From: Clostridia bacterium
GTDB taxonomy: Bacteria > Bacillota > Clostridia > Christensenellales > DUVY01
Assembly (NCBI GenBank): GCA_026001225.1
Contig: BNZQ01000022.1
Location: 1-32,822, forward strand
Length of the DNA stretch: 32,822 bases
Reading direction: 5' to 3'
A model generated the notes under the pieces. That model made no database searches. It worked only from the letters and a program-made list of their open reading frames with translations, and was not told where the DNA came from. The position numbers were made by a program, and so were the translations under genes. Of the stretch, positions 17,501 through 24,780 are shown piece by piece (positions within the stretch are counted from its first letter, which is position 1; every line of letters begins with the position of its first letter).

Positions 17501-18412
17501 CAATATGGAATTAAGAACATGAACCAATGGTTCATGGATGTAAGCAGCTATAAGGCGGCGGGGTATACGTACGTACTGTTCGACGCCTACTTTACCGATC
17601 AAGGGGACGGCGGCTATCCGCGGTTTTGGATCGGTAACAATGCCGGCAGTCCCGCGGATATTCAGGTCGGCAACGCGCCGGGGGCGGGGATCACGCTGTA
17701 CGACGCGGCGCACAATTCCGTGTCGGCTTTTGCCCTCGACACATGGTATACGTATTGTATCGACCTTACGCAAATGCCGGCGGGGGATAAGATCATTATA
17801 TTCTTTGCCAATGACGATTATTTGATGTATATCAACAATATCCGCTTCGCCGTTTCGTCGGGCTTAACCGCGTTTACGTCCGTGCATCCGGCGGTCGTGA
17901 ATCCGGACGGCTCCGCATTTTTGACGAGCGGGCCTGCGCAGACGGCCGGATTGCATACTTACGGGGTTTCTTATCAAGGGAAAGAAGACTTGATGAAGAT
18001 GGCTTATTCGAAAGACAATACCGGTACGGCTTGGTATGAATTTTGGTTGGGGATTCAGACGCTTCAATATACCGCGGCGGGATACGGATATTTATTGGTT
18101 GACCTTTGGGTGGATGCGAGCTCCAGTAATAATTCGATCGGTTTTCAGTATGGCGTATCTCAGGATTTCACCTGGACGCCGTTCGACAATACTATGTCTA
18201 TCGACGGCATTACCGTTTTGGACGATACCGGCGCTTCGGCCGCACCGGGCAAGGGCCAATGGGTGACGTTGGCGTTTGATCTATCTTCCGCCAAATACTC
18301 GAATAGCAGTATATTTATCCTATGGTCGTGCAATGGAGGGTACGCGACGTTCTATGTCGGCAACGCCCGCTTTATGACGACGAACGCCTATACGGACTAT
18401 ACGACGCCGTAA
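14564..18412 (+). CDS. Large surface lipoprotein with Big2 and carbohydrate-binding-like modules
   Basis: A 1282-residue exported protein. The signal ends in LAAAC with C24 as probable lipidation site. Module order: Big2 Ig-like domains at about 33-112, 113-200 and 201-285; a linker domain (286-370); a jelly-roll-like module (376-516); Big2 domains at 526-611 and 612-700; a second linker domain (703-780); then three more jelly-roll-like modules at 790-943, 953-1109 and 1126-1282. The jelly-roll modules share the order VSYxGxxGL, AAGYTYLLFDA, ITLYDAAHN, WYTYCIDL and MYxxNxRF. They look like carbohydrate-binding domains, and no catalytic domain is seen. The start has an AAAAAGGAGAG site. Parts are recent internal duplications (separate entries). 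It probably holds a glycan at the cell surface for neighbouring enzymes; that role is inferred. Confidence 0.75.
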   Translation: MKRWLKLTLVTVTLLLGAALAAACAPKTPPEDKNPSVTLNHSVYSLDIGGQFTLTADVENTQEAVVWTTSNAAVASVAGGTVTGTGEGAAEITAAAGGASAKCVVTVSADYVPSLDIDAATESIFAGQSLTLRAVVTYKGATVSDAAVTWTSSDTAVATVSPSGVLTGVTAGNATVTASCVYDGKTATPQSVTVAVKDLLFLDISTLQDQVLKTGQTLQINASVTRNDMPVASPTFTYTSSDAAKASVDGSGLITAKSAGRFTVTVSYNGEVSSYLAVNAEYTKIFETAVELLPSGNTGALKLATSLSVDSVIDDSGAPVAFAPVSGGVEVDRSLFDPAKRENNLYVVSGGISYEAAFYTALKGSSDIFVPNPGADYRASVTRNVNEVGRTDLSRFDGGAGETWRNDLIIPGKEHNTYAAQGFAVMLIDIYFIPDSGNALFSFETDNETLVTLSVGQSSASHLKVFDPQYNLTPLAANQWLTLAWDLTGWDVAPAHLWSNGGFKLYIDNVRFLSAAAYEKYLAGELSIDTSATVKTAYVGSPVNLSASVLLKGQVQTGAAVTWTVSDGTGSATVSGNTLTGISKGSVTVTATCAYLGQTAVASFTAEILNPYYVTITAPGDQSGLSTGQTAQITATAAEGATQIVSPTFTYTSSDVAKASVDVNGLITAKSAGEVTIKVSYYVSGVEEGYSTVTLNVTYTAADAAKIVELSASGNTGTVKITTAFTVDSAKNAAGQPITLTQVSGGYTADKADLDPDLADNVLYLNVNGVIYTAVFHITRTLDNAAVVEDPYSKGMTRSDGVSYMGGSGLTHIVGSGTGGWENAWRINLSAYKTAGYTYLLFDARFEAQGQSECYPRFWLDLTADAPVNIPLGGAPGTGITLYDAAHNPVTAFADNTLYTYCIDLSYTPGVIEFFSRNAYEMYVGNLRAVTAPGLAAFASEHPDTVAVNHSVIYHQDNTVTRTNDVAYKGKSGLVKFAGQYGIKNMNQWFMDVSSYKAAGYTYVLFDAYFTDQGDGGYPRFWIGNNAGSPADIQVGNAPGAGITLYDAAHNSVSAFALDTWYTYCIDLTQMPAGDKIIIFFANDDYLMYINNIRFAVSSGLTAFTSVHPAVVNPDGSAFLTSGPAQTAGLHTYGVSYQGKEDLMKMAYSKDNTGTAWYEFWLGIQTLQYTAAGYGYLLVDLWVDASSSNNSIGFQYGVSQDFTWTPFDNTMSIDGITVLDDTGASAAPGKGQWVTLAFDLSSAKYSNSSIFILWSCNGGYATFYVGNARFMTTNAYTDYTTP
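15263..15342 (+). repeat. Intragenic duplication, Big2 copy 1
   Basis: Eighty bases encoding the end of the third Big2 domain (TFTYTSSDAAKASV onward). They match 16502-16581 at about 73 of 80 positions by eye, in the same frame and 1239 bases apart, far above the similarity of other Big2 copies in this gene. This marks the copied unit Big2-linker-jelly roll. Confidence 0.85.
16502..16581 (+). repeat. Intragenic duplication, Big2 copy 2
   Basis: Second copy of the 80-base segment at 15263-15342, encoding the end of the fifth Big2 domain. The offset of 1239 bases is a multiple of three, so the duplication keeps the reading frame and carries a linker and a jelly-roll module with it. Confidence 0.85.
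17185..17274 (+). repeat. Intragenic duplication, jelly-roll module copy 1
   Basis: Ninety bases encoding the PGTGITLYDAAHNPV region of the second jelly-roll module. They match 17674-17763 at about 80 of 90 positions by eye, 489 bases (163 codons) apart. Confidence 0.85.
17674..17763 (+). repeat. Intragenic duplication, jelly-roll module copy 2
   Basis: Second copy of the segment at 17185-17274, in the third jelly-roll module (PGAGITLYDAAHNSV). The in-frame 163-codon offset equals one module, so modules two and three arose by a recent tandem duplication. Confidence 0.85.
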
Positions 18413-18427
18413 ACGGCGCGGACGGAT

Positions 18428-19300
18428 ATGATCAGAATCGGTATCTTGGGAAGCGAGAACTCGCACGCGGACGCGTTTGCGGCGTACTTCAACGTGCCGC
18501 TCGCGGACGGGCGGTTCCGCTTTCCCGATATCCGCGTGACGGCCGTTTGCGGCGATTACCCGGAAAGCAACCGAGAACTCGCGGAAAAATATGGCTTGGA
18601 ATCCATCGCGGAACGGCCCGAGGACATGGCGGGGCGCGTGGACGCGGCGGCGGTCACCGCTCGCGACGGACGGCGGCACGCCGCGTTCGCCCGCCCTTGT
18701 ATCGCGCGGGGTATGCCCGTGTGGATCGACAAACCGTTTACCGCCGATCCGCGGGAGGCCGAGAGCTTGGCGCGGTTCGCGCGGGACGCGGGCGCGCCGC
18801 TTGCGGGCGGATCCTCGTTAAAGGACGCGCGGGAATTAAAACCTCTGCAAAAGGCGGTCGCCCAAGGGGCGGCGCGGGGCGGCGCGGTTTCCGCGCCGAT
18901 TTTTATGAACAGCGAATACGGCGGTTTTTGGTTTTACGCCTCTCACGCGGTCGAGCTGTGCTTGTCAACGTTCGGCTGGGCGCCCGCCGCCGTGACCGCG
19001 CGTCGAAACGCGTGCGGCGCGGCCGCGATATTTCACTATTCCGCTTTCGACGTGACCGTTCAATTTTTAGAGCATTGTTACGAATCCTATTCCGTCACGG
19101 TTTTCACCGAACGGGGAAATATCGTCCGCCCGGTTAACGCCGAGCGGTCCTGCGACGAGGAATGCGCGCGGTTCGCCCGCTTGTTGCGGACGGGGAAGCC
19201 GCTCCGCCCCGACGCCCGGCTTGTCGCGCCCGTCCGGTGTATCGCCGCGATCGAGCATTCCTTTCAGACCGGCGCCGCCGCTCCGATTTTTCAGCCATAA
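18428..19300 (+). CDS. Gfo/Idh/MocA family oxidoreductase
   Basis: A 290-residue cytoplasmic protein with an N-terminal Rossmann fold for NAD(P). The glycine motif is atypical (RIGILGSENSHADAF), but the rest follows the family: the strand VTAVCGD at about 37, the VDAAAVTA segment, and VWIDKPFTAD with the catalytic-site lysine K102 in DKPF. The C-terminal half is shorter than the usual 330-390 residue family members, so the substrate domain is reduced. Such enzymes oxidise or reduce ring carbons of sugars, inositols and sugar nucleotides. It begins 15 bases after the large lipoprotein gene with only a weak GGACGG site. The next gene follows within 11 bases, so these two and the aminotransferase form a metabolic sub-operon. 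The substrate is not known. Confidence 0.82.
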   Translation: MIRIGILGSENSHADAFAAYFNVPLADGRFRFPDIRVTAVCGDYPESNRELAEKYGLESIAERPEDMAGRVDAAAVTARDGRRHAAFARPCIARGMPVWIDKPFTADPREAESLARFARDAGAPLAGGSSLKDARELKPLQKAVAQGAARGGAVSAPIFMNSEYGGFWFYASHAVELCLSTFGWAPAAVTARRNACGAAAIFHYSAFDVTVQFLEHCYESYSVTVFTERGNIVRPVNAERSCDEECARFARLLRTGKPLRPDARLVAPVRCIAAIEHSFQTGAAAPIFQP

Positions 19301-19311
19301 AAGGAGGGCGA

Positions 19312-21324
19312 ATGAAGGATAGCGTGAAAAAGACAAGGTATAAAAAATTCAACATTCCGAAAACGCGCGAGCCTTTCGTGAATTGTCCGCTCATTCCGGC
19401 GGGGCGCGACCCCGAAACGGACGAGCAACGGTTTTGGATATCCTCGGTGAATCACAACGAGGGCGCGTCGGGCTTGCTCGTGACCGAAAGCGGTCAGTAC
19501 CGAACATACCGTTTCGGCGGAGAGGGGAGCAATCCCCTCGCGGAGGCGCGAGGCAGCTTTTACGCCGCGGTCTATACGGGGAACGAAACGCTGTGGCTGT
19601 GCGGCGGCCTGAACCGCGTTTATTCGCTGAACCTGTCCACGGGCGGGATAACGGGGTACGATACGGGCGCGCCGTCGGGGCTGGTTTTTTCGGGAATCAA
19701 TTATGACGAGAAAACGGGCAAGCTTTTGGTTTCCGCGTCGGCCGGCGAGGGCCGGATGCTGACCGTATCCTTCGATACCCGCGCGGGCAAGACCGCCCGC
19801 CTGCACGCGGCGGACGGCGGCAACGCGGCGTACGCCGGCTTTCCGAACGGCGACGGGACGTATACGCACGTGTATACGTCGTTCGGAGAAACGGAGAACG
19901 CTTTGACGTTTTTGCGCTGGAACCCGGCCGCCGAAACCTTGGAAACAAAGCTGCGGCTGCCGTACGGAAAAGAGGCGCAACTCTCTTATACGTACGTGCA
20001 AGACGAGAATTACAGGGCTTATGTGCCGGGGCGCGGATGGCTGAATCCCGCCGCGTACCGCTTGGAGGACGGGCCGAAGCCGGAAACGGAGCGCGGCGCG
20101 GTGTGGTTCGGCCGCCATAAGGACTATATCTACGGGATCGAGGGCATACCCTCTACGGCGGACGGCCGTTTATACCGTTGGGACAGACGGGACGGCAAGG
20201 TCGCGGAATTGCGCGGTCTGACCGATCTGTTCCGTAACTATGCCTTGCGGGTAACCGGCCGGGGAGAAATCGCGGCGGTCACGATGTACGGCGAATTCTA
20301 TAAATTCCTTGGAAACGGCGAACAATCGCTGCATACCGTGCCCGATTGCGTCGGAATCTGCGCGACCGACACGCTGGTTAAAATCGACGGGCACAGGATA
20401 TTGGGCACGCCGTTCATCACGCAACGGTTTTGGACGTTGGACACGGAGACCGGTCGGGGTTTTGACGCGGGGCGCGCCGCCGCGGGCGACGGCGAGGTTT
20501 TGATGACCTGGCGGCTTGCGGGCAAGGTGTATATGGCCAGCTATACCGAGGGCGTTCTGACCGAGTACGACCCCGACAAGCCGGGAGGATTTCCCGTCAA
20601 TCCCCGTACCGTCGTGCCGCATCCGCCCCATGCCATGCGGCCCTATTGCGGGGCGACCGACGGGGAAAGCCTTTATTATATGTGCAATCACAAGTACGGC
20701 AAGGCGGGCAGCACCGCGGTCAAATACGACGCGAAGACGGGCAAAGCGTCGATCAACGACGATATTCTGCCGGGGCATCAGATTTGGACGCTGCTCTACG
20801 ACAAAAAACGCGGTCTGTTGGTCGGCGGCGCGGCTTGTAAATTGGACATGGGCGGCTGCAAATCCGGCGCGCCCGGGACTTACGCGGTCACGATCGATCC
20901 GAGAACCATGCAAGTCGCGCAAAAATTCGAGGCGCCCGCCGGGTGCGACGATTTTTGGATCTTCGGGCAAAAGGACGGGGATTCCTTTTGGGCTTTTTAC
21001 ACCGTCGACGGGGTTCGGAGGATCGTCGCGCTCGACCTGGCCGCCGGCCGGATCGACGAAATCGGGCCGTACCGCGAAAGCGAAGTCCGCACACAGTACG
21101 GGCTGTACGCCGGGGAGACGTCCTTGTACATGGTTCGGCGGACGGACGATATCAATCGGTACGTCGGCGTTTGCGGCCGCCGGATTCACCGGCTGACGTT
21201 CGACGGCTCGGCGTTTCAGACGGTAAAGGTCTATGAGCCGGAGGACGAGTTTATCGATGTGTTTTATTCGCATGGCTCCGTATACGCGCTGACGGCGCGG
21301 GAAATCTATGCGTTTGACGCGTGA
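19312..21324 (+). CDS. Beta-propeller-like protein of unknown function
   Basis: A 670-residue protein without signal peptide or membrane helix, so probably cytoplasmic. It consists of repeating beta segments of about 40-55 residues with the pattern LYxxxxxxxVYxLNLxTGxI, for example LWLCGGLNRVYSLNLSTGGI, RFWTLDTETGRGF, TAVKYDAKTGKA and YAVTIDPRTMQVA. This is the rhythm of WD40, YVTN or PQQ-like propellers, perhaps two propellers in tandem. No catalytic motif is recognised. ATG 19312 follows a perfect AAGGAGGG site, 11 bases after the oxidoreductase stop. Its place between an oxidoreductase and an aminotransferase suggests a sugar-related role such as a lyase or binding scaffold, but nothing in the sequence proves it. 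Confidence 0.65.
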   Translation: MKDSVKKTRYKKFNIPKTREPFVNCPLIPAGRDPETDEQRFWISSVNHNEGASGLLVTESGQYRTYRFGGEGSNPLAEARGSFYAAVYTGNETLWLCGGLNRVYSLNLSTGGITGYDTGAPSGLVFSGINYDEKTGKLLVSASAGEGRMLTVSFDTRAGKTARLHAADGGNAAYAGFPNGDGTYTHVYTSFGETENALTFLRWNPAAETLETKLRLPYGKEAQLSYTYVQDENYRAYVPGRGWLNPAAYRLEDGPKPETERGAVWFGRHKDYIYGIEGIPSTADGRLYRWDRRDGKVAELRGLTDLFRNYALRVTGRGEIAAVTMYGEFYKFLGNGEQSLHTVPDCVGICATDTLVKIDGHRILGTPFITQRFWTLDTETGRGFDAGRAAAGDGEVLMTWRLAGKVYMASYTEGVLTEYDPDKPGGFPVNPRTVVPHPPHAMRPYCGATDGESLYYMCNHKYGKAGSTAVKYDAKTGKASINDDILPGHQIWTLLYDKKRGLLVGGAACKLDMGGCKSGAPGTYAVTIDPRTMQVAQKFEAPAGCDDFWIFGQKDGDSFWAFYTVDGVRRIVALDLAAGRIDEIGPYRESEVRTQYGLYAGETSLYMVRRTDDINRYVGVCGRRIHRLTFDGSAFQTVKVYEPEDEFIDVFYSHGSVYALTAREIYAFDA

Positions 21325-21348
21325 CAGAATAGGAAAGGAGATCGGTTT

Positions 21349-22662
21349 ATGTGTAAATTGGCGTTAGGGGGCGGTGAAAAAACCGTTAAGGAAAGCAAGG
21401 AATACGGCGTTCCGCTGGTCGCGGAGGAGACGTATTCCGTCATAGAGGAAATTTTGCGGAGCGGGCAAATTTCCGTCGCGTCCGTCACTGGACAGCTCGA
21501 GCGCGAGTTCGCGGCCTATGTCGGAACGCGGTACGCGCTGTGTACGCCCAACGGAACGACGGCTATACAAGCCGCGCTTTTCGCCGCGGGCGTAGGGCCG
21601 GGCGACGAGGTGATTGTTCCGTCGTTTACGTTTTGGGCGACCGTGGGGCCGGTCGTCGTCAACAACGCGGTACCGGTGTTCGCCGACGTGTCGCTTGACG
21701 GGCACAATCTGACGGCCGAAACGATCGCGCCGCATATCACGAAAAAAACGAAAGCGATTCTGCTCGTACACGTCTGGGGCGTACCATGCGACATGGATTC
21801 GATCGGCGCGCTTGCTAAAAAACACGGTTTGAAGGTGGTGACCGACTGCGCGCACGCGCACGGCGCGAAATACGGCGGCAAAAAGAATGCGATCGTCGGC
21901 GACGCGGCCGCGTTTTCGTTACAAGCCTCTAAAACCATGCCCGGCGGCGAGGGCGGCATTCTCGTGACGGACGACAGGGAGATCTACGAGAGGGCCGTCG
22001 CGCTCGGGCATTACGAGCGGCTGGGCGGACTGCCGCCGGATTCGTCCTATAATAGTTTGTCCTTGACCGGCGGGGGATACAAGCACCGTATTCATCCCGT
22101 CGCGGCGGCGATCGCCCTCGGGAATTTGCACCGCTTGGACGCCTCGACGGCCATCCGCAACGCAAACGCGGCGCGTCTCGAAGAATGGATCCGGGATTTG
22201 GATTTTATCGTTCTGCAGAAATCACCTCCAAAGTCCGGGCGGACGTATTCCTATCATTATATGCGTTATCTGCCGGACGGACTGAACGGGGTATCGACAA
22301 GCACGTTCTTAAAGGCTTTGGCGGCCGAGGGCGTACTCTGCGGCTCGTGCGGCTACGGCAGACTGCATACTGCGCCGCTGTATACGGGCGAGGGCAGCCC
22401 TTTCGGCAAGGCGGGGCCGTTTAAAAACCCATATTGGGAAAGGTATGCGCCGACGCGGGAGTTGCCGAATACGGAGCTTTTGGCACAAACCGCCTTTTTA
22501 GCCGCGCCGCGTTTTGAATATGCGGACGAAAAGGACGTGGAGCTATACGCCAAAGCATACCGCAAGGTAAGGGACAATGTAAAGGAATTGACGGCGTACG
22601 ATAAAAGCCACGGAGAGGCCTTCATAGACAACGCCGGCCGAAGCATCAACTATGTGAAATAG
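21349..22662 (+). CDS. DegT/DnrJ/EryC1/StrS family aminotransferase
   Basis: A 437-residue PLP enzyme of the sugar aminotransferase class. Visible family features are the N-terminal EETYSVIEEILRSGQIS segment, CTPNGTTAIQAAL (cofactor phosphate binding, about 65-77), DEVIVPSFTFWATVGPVV, VTDCAHAHGAKYGG with D166 under the pyridine ring, and LQASKTMPGGEGG with the Schiff-base lysine K195. These enzymes usually transaminate keto-sugars, some nucleotide-linked, using glutamate or glutamine; close relatives include dehydratases. The start has an AAAGGAG site at the right distance. Together with the Gfo/Idh/MocA oxidoreductase upstream it would form an oxidise-then-aminate pair, as in amino-sugar or aminocyclitol metabolism; that pairing is inferred. 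The gene appears complete and is followed by the 153-bp fold-back element. Confidence 0.9.
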   Translation: MCKLALGGGEKTVKESKEYGVPLVAEETYSVIEEILRSGQISVASVTGQLEREFAAYVGTRYALCTPNGTTAIQAALFAAGVGPGDEVIVPSFTFWATVGPVVVNNAVPVFADVSLDGHNLTAETIAPHITKKTKAILLVHVWGVPCDMDSIGALAKKHGLKVVTDCAHAHGAKYGGKKNAIVGDAAAFSLQASKTMPGGEGGILVTDDREIYERAVALGHYERLGGLPPDSSYNSLSLTGGGYKHRIHPVAAAIALGNLHRLDASTAIRNANAARLEEWIRDLDFIVLQKSPPKSGRTYSYHYMRYLPDGLNGVSTSTFLKALAAEGVLCGSCGYGRLHTAPLYTGEGSPFGKAGPFKNPYWERYAPTRELPNTELLAQTAFLAAPRFEYADEKDVELYAKAYRKVRDNVKELTAYDKSHGEAFIDNAGRSINYVK

Positions 22663-22668
22663 TTTTCC

Positions 22669-22679
22669 CGTTCCGCGCC
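22669..22679. repeat. Left copy of 11-bp direct repeat (possible target duplication)
   Basis: CGTTCCGCGCC at 22669-22679 is repeated exactly at 22833-22843. The match ends on both sides at those 11 bases, and the copies bracket the fold-back element, as expected of a target-site duplication. Confidence 0.6.
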
Positions 22680-22832
22680 GGGAGTGCGTAAATAGTGTCT
22701 ATTTCCGGTGTGCGCAAGAGTGGTTTTCAGACGGGCAACAGTTGTTTTGCCGCCGAAGGGAGTGTAGTTTGGTCTACATGACCGAGGCGGCAAGACAAAC
22801 GTAGCCCGTATCAAAGACACTATTGCGCACAT
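22680..22832. mobile_element. 153-bp MITE-like fold-back element
   Basis: The segment has imperfect terminal inverted repeats: GTGCGTAAATAGTGTCT at 22684-22700 and AGACACTATTGCGCAC at 22815-22830. Inside lie further nested arms: ACGGGC (22731-22736) with GCCCGT (22804-22809), a 13-14 bp stem of 22741-22754 with 22786-22800, and an apical TGTAG/CTACA hairpin at 22763-22778. A second copy of the terminal motif, TGTGCGCAAGAGTG, lies at 22709-22722. It is bracketed by exact 11-bp direct repeats and has no credible reading frame. A non-autonomous transposable element is the best reading; a structured small RNA is the alternative. Confidence 0.6.
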
Positions 22833-22843
22833 CGTTCCGCGCC
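22833..22843. repeat. Right copy of 11-bp direct repeat (possible target duplication)
   Basis: Exact second copy of CGTTCCGCGCC, immediately right of the fold-back element; see the left copy at 22669-22679. Confidence 0.6.
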
Positions 22844-22877
22844 TTGTTTTTAAGGGGAAACCATCGGGAGAAAGAGT

Positions 22878-24482
22878 ATGACGAAGCAGCGTAAATATTT
22901 TGAAATCATCGCCGGGATCGGGCGGCGCAGCGCGCCTGCGCCGGAGTTTCCGTATACGGCGGAGGGCTTGTCGGACGACATGGCGTATCACCGCGTGCAC
23001 GGCGCGCTCGTGACCGACATGACCGCGTTGGACTATTCCTTCGTGTCGGGCAACCGTTCCCTGTGCGAAACGTTGAAAAGCAATCCGCGTTTTGTGGGGG
23101 CGGCGCAGGTTCCCTCGACCGCGCTTTTAGAAACGGAGGACGGGGAATACTTCGAGAAGCTGTATCGGGGCGGCGTGCGTGCTTTTTACGCCGCGCCCGC
23201 GAAGTTTCGGCATTCCTTGCACCCCGACGATATGGAGGAAATCGCCCGGTTTTTGACGGAGAAAAAGCTGCCGCTTTTGCTTCGTTTCGACGAAGCGAAC
23301 AACGCCCATTTCGATATAGGCCCGTTTTTGCGGGCGTATCCCGAATTGAACGTCGTTTTGCTTGGCTGTTACTGGGCCTTTAACCGCTGGCTGTTCGCCG
23401 CGCTCGAACGGCATCCGAACCTGTATTTTGATATCGGCTGGAATCAAGCGAACGATTTGTTGGAATTGACGAAAAAGCATTTCGGGATCGAGCGCGCGCT
23501 GTTCGGAACCGATTGGCCTTCGCGGCCCATGGGAACGATCAAGGCCCTTGTCGAATACGCCGACCTTTCGGAAAAGGACAAGGATTTGGTAGCGGCCGGC
23601 AACGCGTTGCGGCTTTTGGGCTTGAGCGGCGATCGGTTTCCGCTCTATCCCGAAGCCGATTGCCGTTTAGACGCAATCGCCCGCGAAATGGAGGCGGGGA
23701 AGCCGTTGTCCGTACCGGTCTTCGACGCGCACACGCATATGATCCCGGCCGAGGACAAGACGGTCAGCGGCCAGCCGACGCTGCACGGCGATTGCGATAG
23801 CATCGTAAAGAAAATGGATCGGCTGGGCGTCGATTCGATTGTCACCGCGCCGTGGCAGGGTCTCAGCACGGACGGCAGGGCGGGTAACGCGCAAGCGGTG
23901 TACGCGGCGCAAAAATATCCGGGACGCGTTTACGGCTATTCCACTTGCAATATTCATTACGCCGAGGATGTAGAGGACTGCATACGGTACCACGAACGGT
24001 ATCCCGATATCTTTGTGGGAATCAAACCCTATTGGCCGTATCAGAAATTTGCGTTGACCGCTTCCGAATGCCGCCTATGGTACGAATACGCGGACAAGCA
24101 TCGGCTGCTGCTTTTGTTGCATACGGATTCGGAGAACAACGAAATCATCCGTCAAGCGGAGGAGCTGATCGTAAAGTATCCCGGTATGCGTTTCCTATTG
24201 GCGCACAGCGGCGGCGATTGGGACACGGCGCGCAGGAACGCGGCTTTAGCGAAGAAATACGCCAACGTTTATTTGGAGATCACGCTTACCTCCTGTACGC
24301 GCGGAGCGATAGAATATTTGGTCGCCGAAGCGGGCGCGGACAAGGTGTTATACGGTTCGGATACACCTTTACGCGACCCCGCGCCGCAGCTCGCCTGGGT
24401 GGCGTACTCGAAAATCTCCATAGAAGATAAAAAGAAAATATTCGCCGGTAATTTAAAGCGGCTGCTTGCGGCGATCGTATAG
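22878..24482 (+). CDS. Tandem amidohydrolase protein, first domain degenerate
   Basis: A 534-residue protein made of two Amidohydrolase_2-type barrels. The second (about 278-534) is complete: VFDAHTHM (H285, H287), a possible ligand H415 in LLLLHTDSEN, LAHSGGDW (H443) and LYGSDTP (D495). The first (about 1-250) keeps the fold outline and the final LFGTDWPSRP (D212) but has FEIIAGIG where the HxH should be and LLGCYWAF where a ligand histidine is expected, so it probably binds no metal. The first half resembles the second by layout, pointing to an old duplication with loss of activity in one copy. The start has a GGGAGAAAG site. It probably acts in the cytoplasm on a product of the upstream sugar enzymes; the substrate is unknown. 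Confidence 0.82.
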   Translation: MTKQRKYFEIIAGIGRRSAPAPEFPYTAEGLSDDMAYHRVHGALVTDMTALDYSFVSGNRSLCETLKSNPRFVGAAQVPSTALLETEDGEYFEKLYRGGVRAFYAAPAKFRHSLHPDDMEEIARFLTEKKLPLLLRFDEANNAHFDIGPFLRAYPELNVVLLGCYWAFNRWLFAALERHPNLYFDIGWNQANDLLELTKKHFGIERALFGTDWPSRPMGTIKALVEYADLSEKDKDLVAAGNALRLLGLSGDRFPLYPEADCRLDAIAREMEAGKPLSVPVFDAHTHMIPAEDKTVSGQPTLHGDCDSIVKKMDRLGVDSIVTAPWQGLSTDGRAGNAQAVYAAQKYPGRVYGYSTCNIHYAEDVEDCIRYHERYPDIFVGIKPYWPYQKFALTASECRLWYEYADKHRLLLLLHTDSENNEIIRQAEELIVKYPGMRFLLAHSGGDWDTARRNAALAKKYANVYLEITLTSCTRGAIEYLVAEAGADKVLYGSDTPLRDPAPQLAWVAYSKISIEDKKKIFAGNLKRLLAAIV

Positions 24483-24576
24483 GATTGGCTAATCAAGAGG
24501 TTTGTCCAAAGCGCTATCGGCTTTGATAAACTTGCTATACCGACCCTTTAGTATACAGACGCCGTGCGAGGGGGGG

Positions 24577-24626
24577 GTATATTAAAGTAAAATGTTAGGT
24601 ACTGCCGATATAGTGCTTTAATATAC
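24577..24626. repeat. 11-bp perfect inverted repeat
   Basis: GTATATTAAAG at 24577-24587 and CTTTAATATAC at 24616-24626 are exact reverse complements separated by 28 bases. The left arm directly follows the run of G. It could be a protein-binding site, a hairpin or the end of a small element; nothing decides between these. Confidence 0.5.
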
Positions 24627-24780
24627 ACATTTCCGTATAAAAACTGATGCAGATTAGGGGTAAAACGCGCAAAAAGACGAGCAGGATAAGAGTGAGATGC
24701 ACTTCGGGCTTTGCCATCGCGCACTCACGCGGTTGCGACAATCGGGATAGAGCCTACGCAAAAAGGATACCTTTTTGGCA

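Noticed and set aside
16052..17773. Open frame of about 573 codons on the minus strand opposite the Big2 lipoprotein gene
   Set aside because: Same mirror-frame effect; the apparent repeats in it only reflect the duplicated modules on the plus strand.
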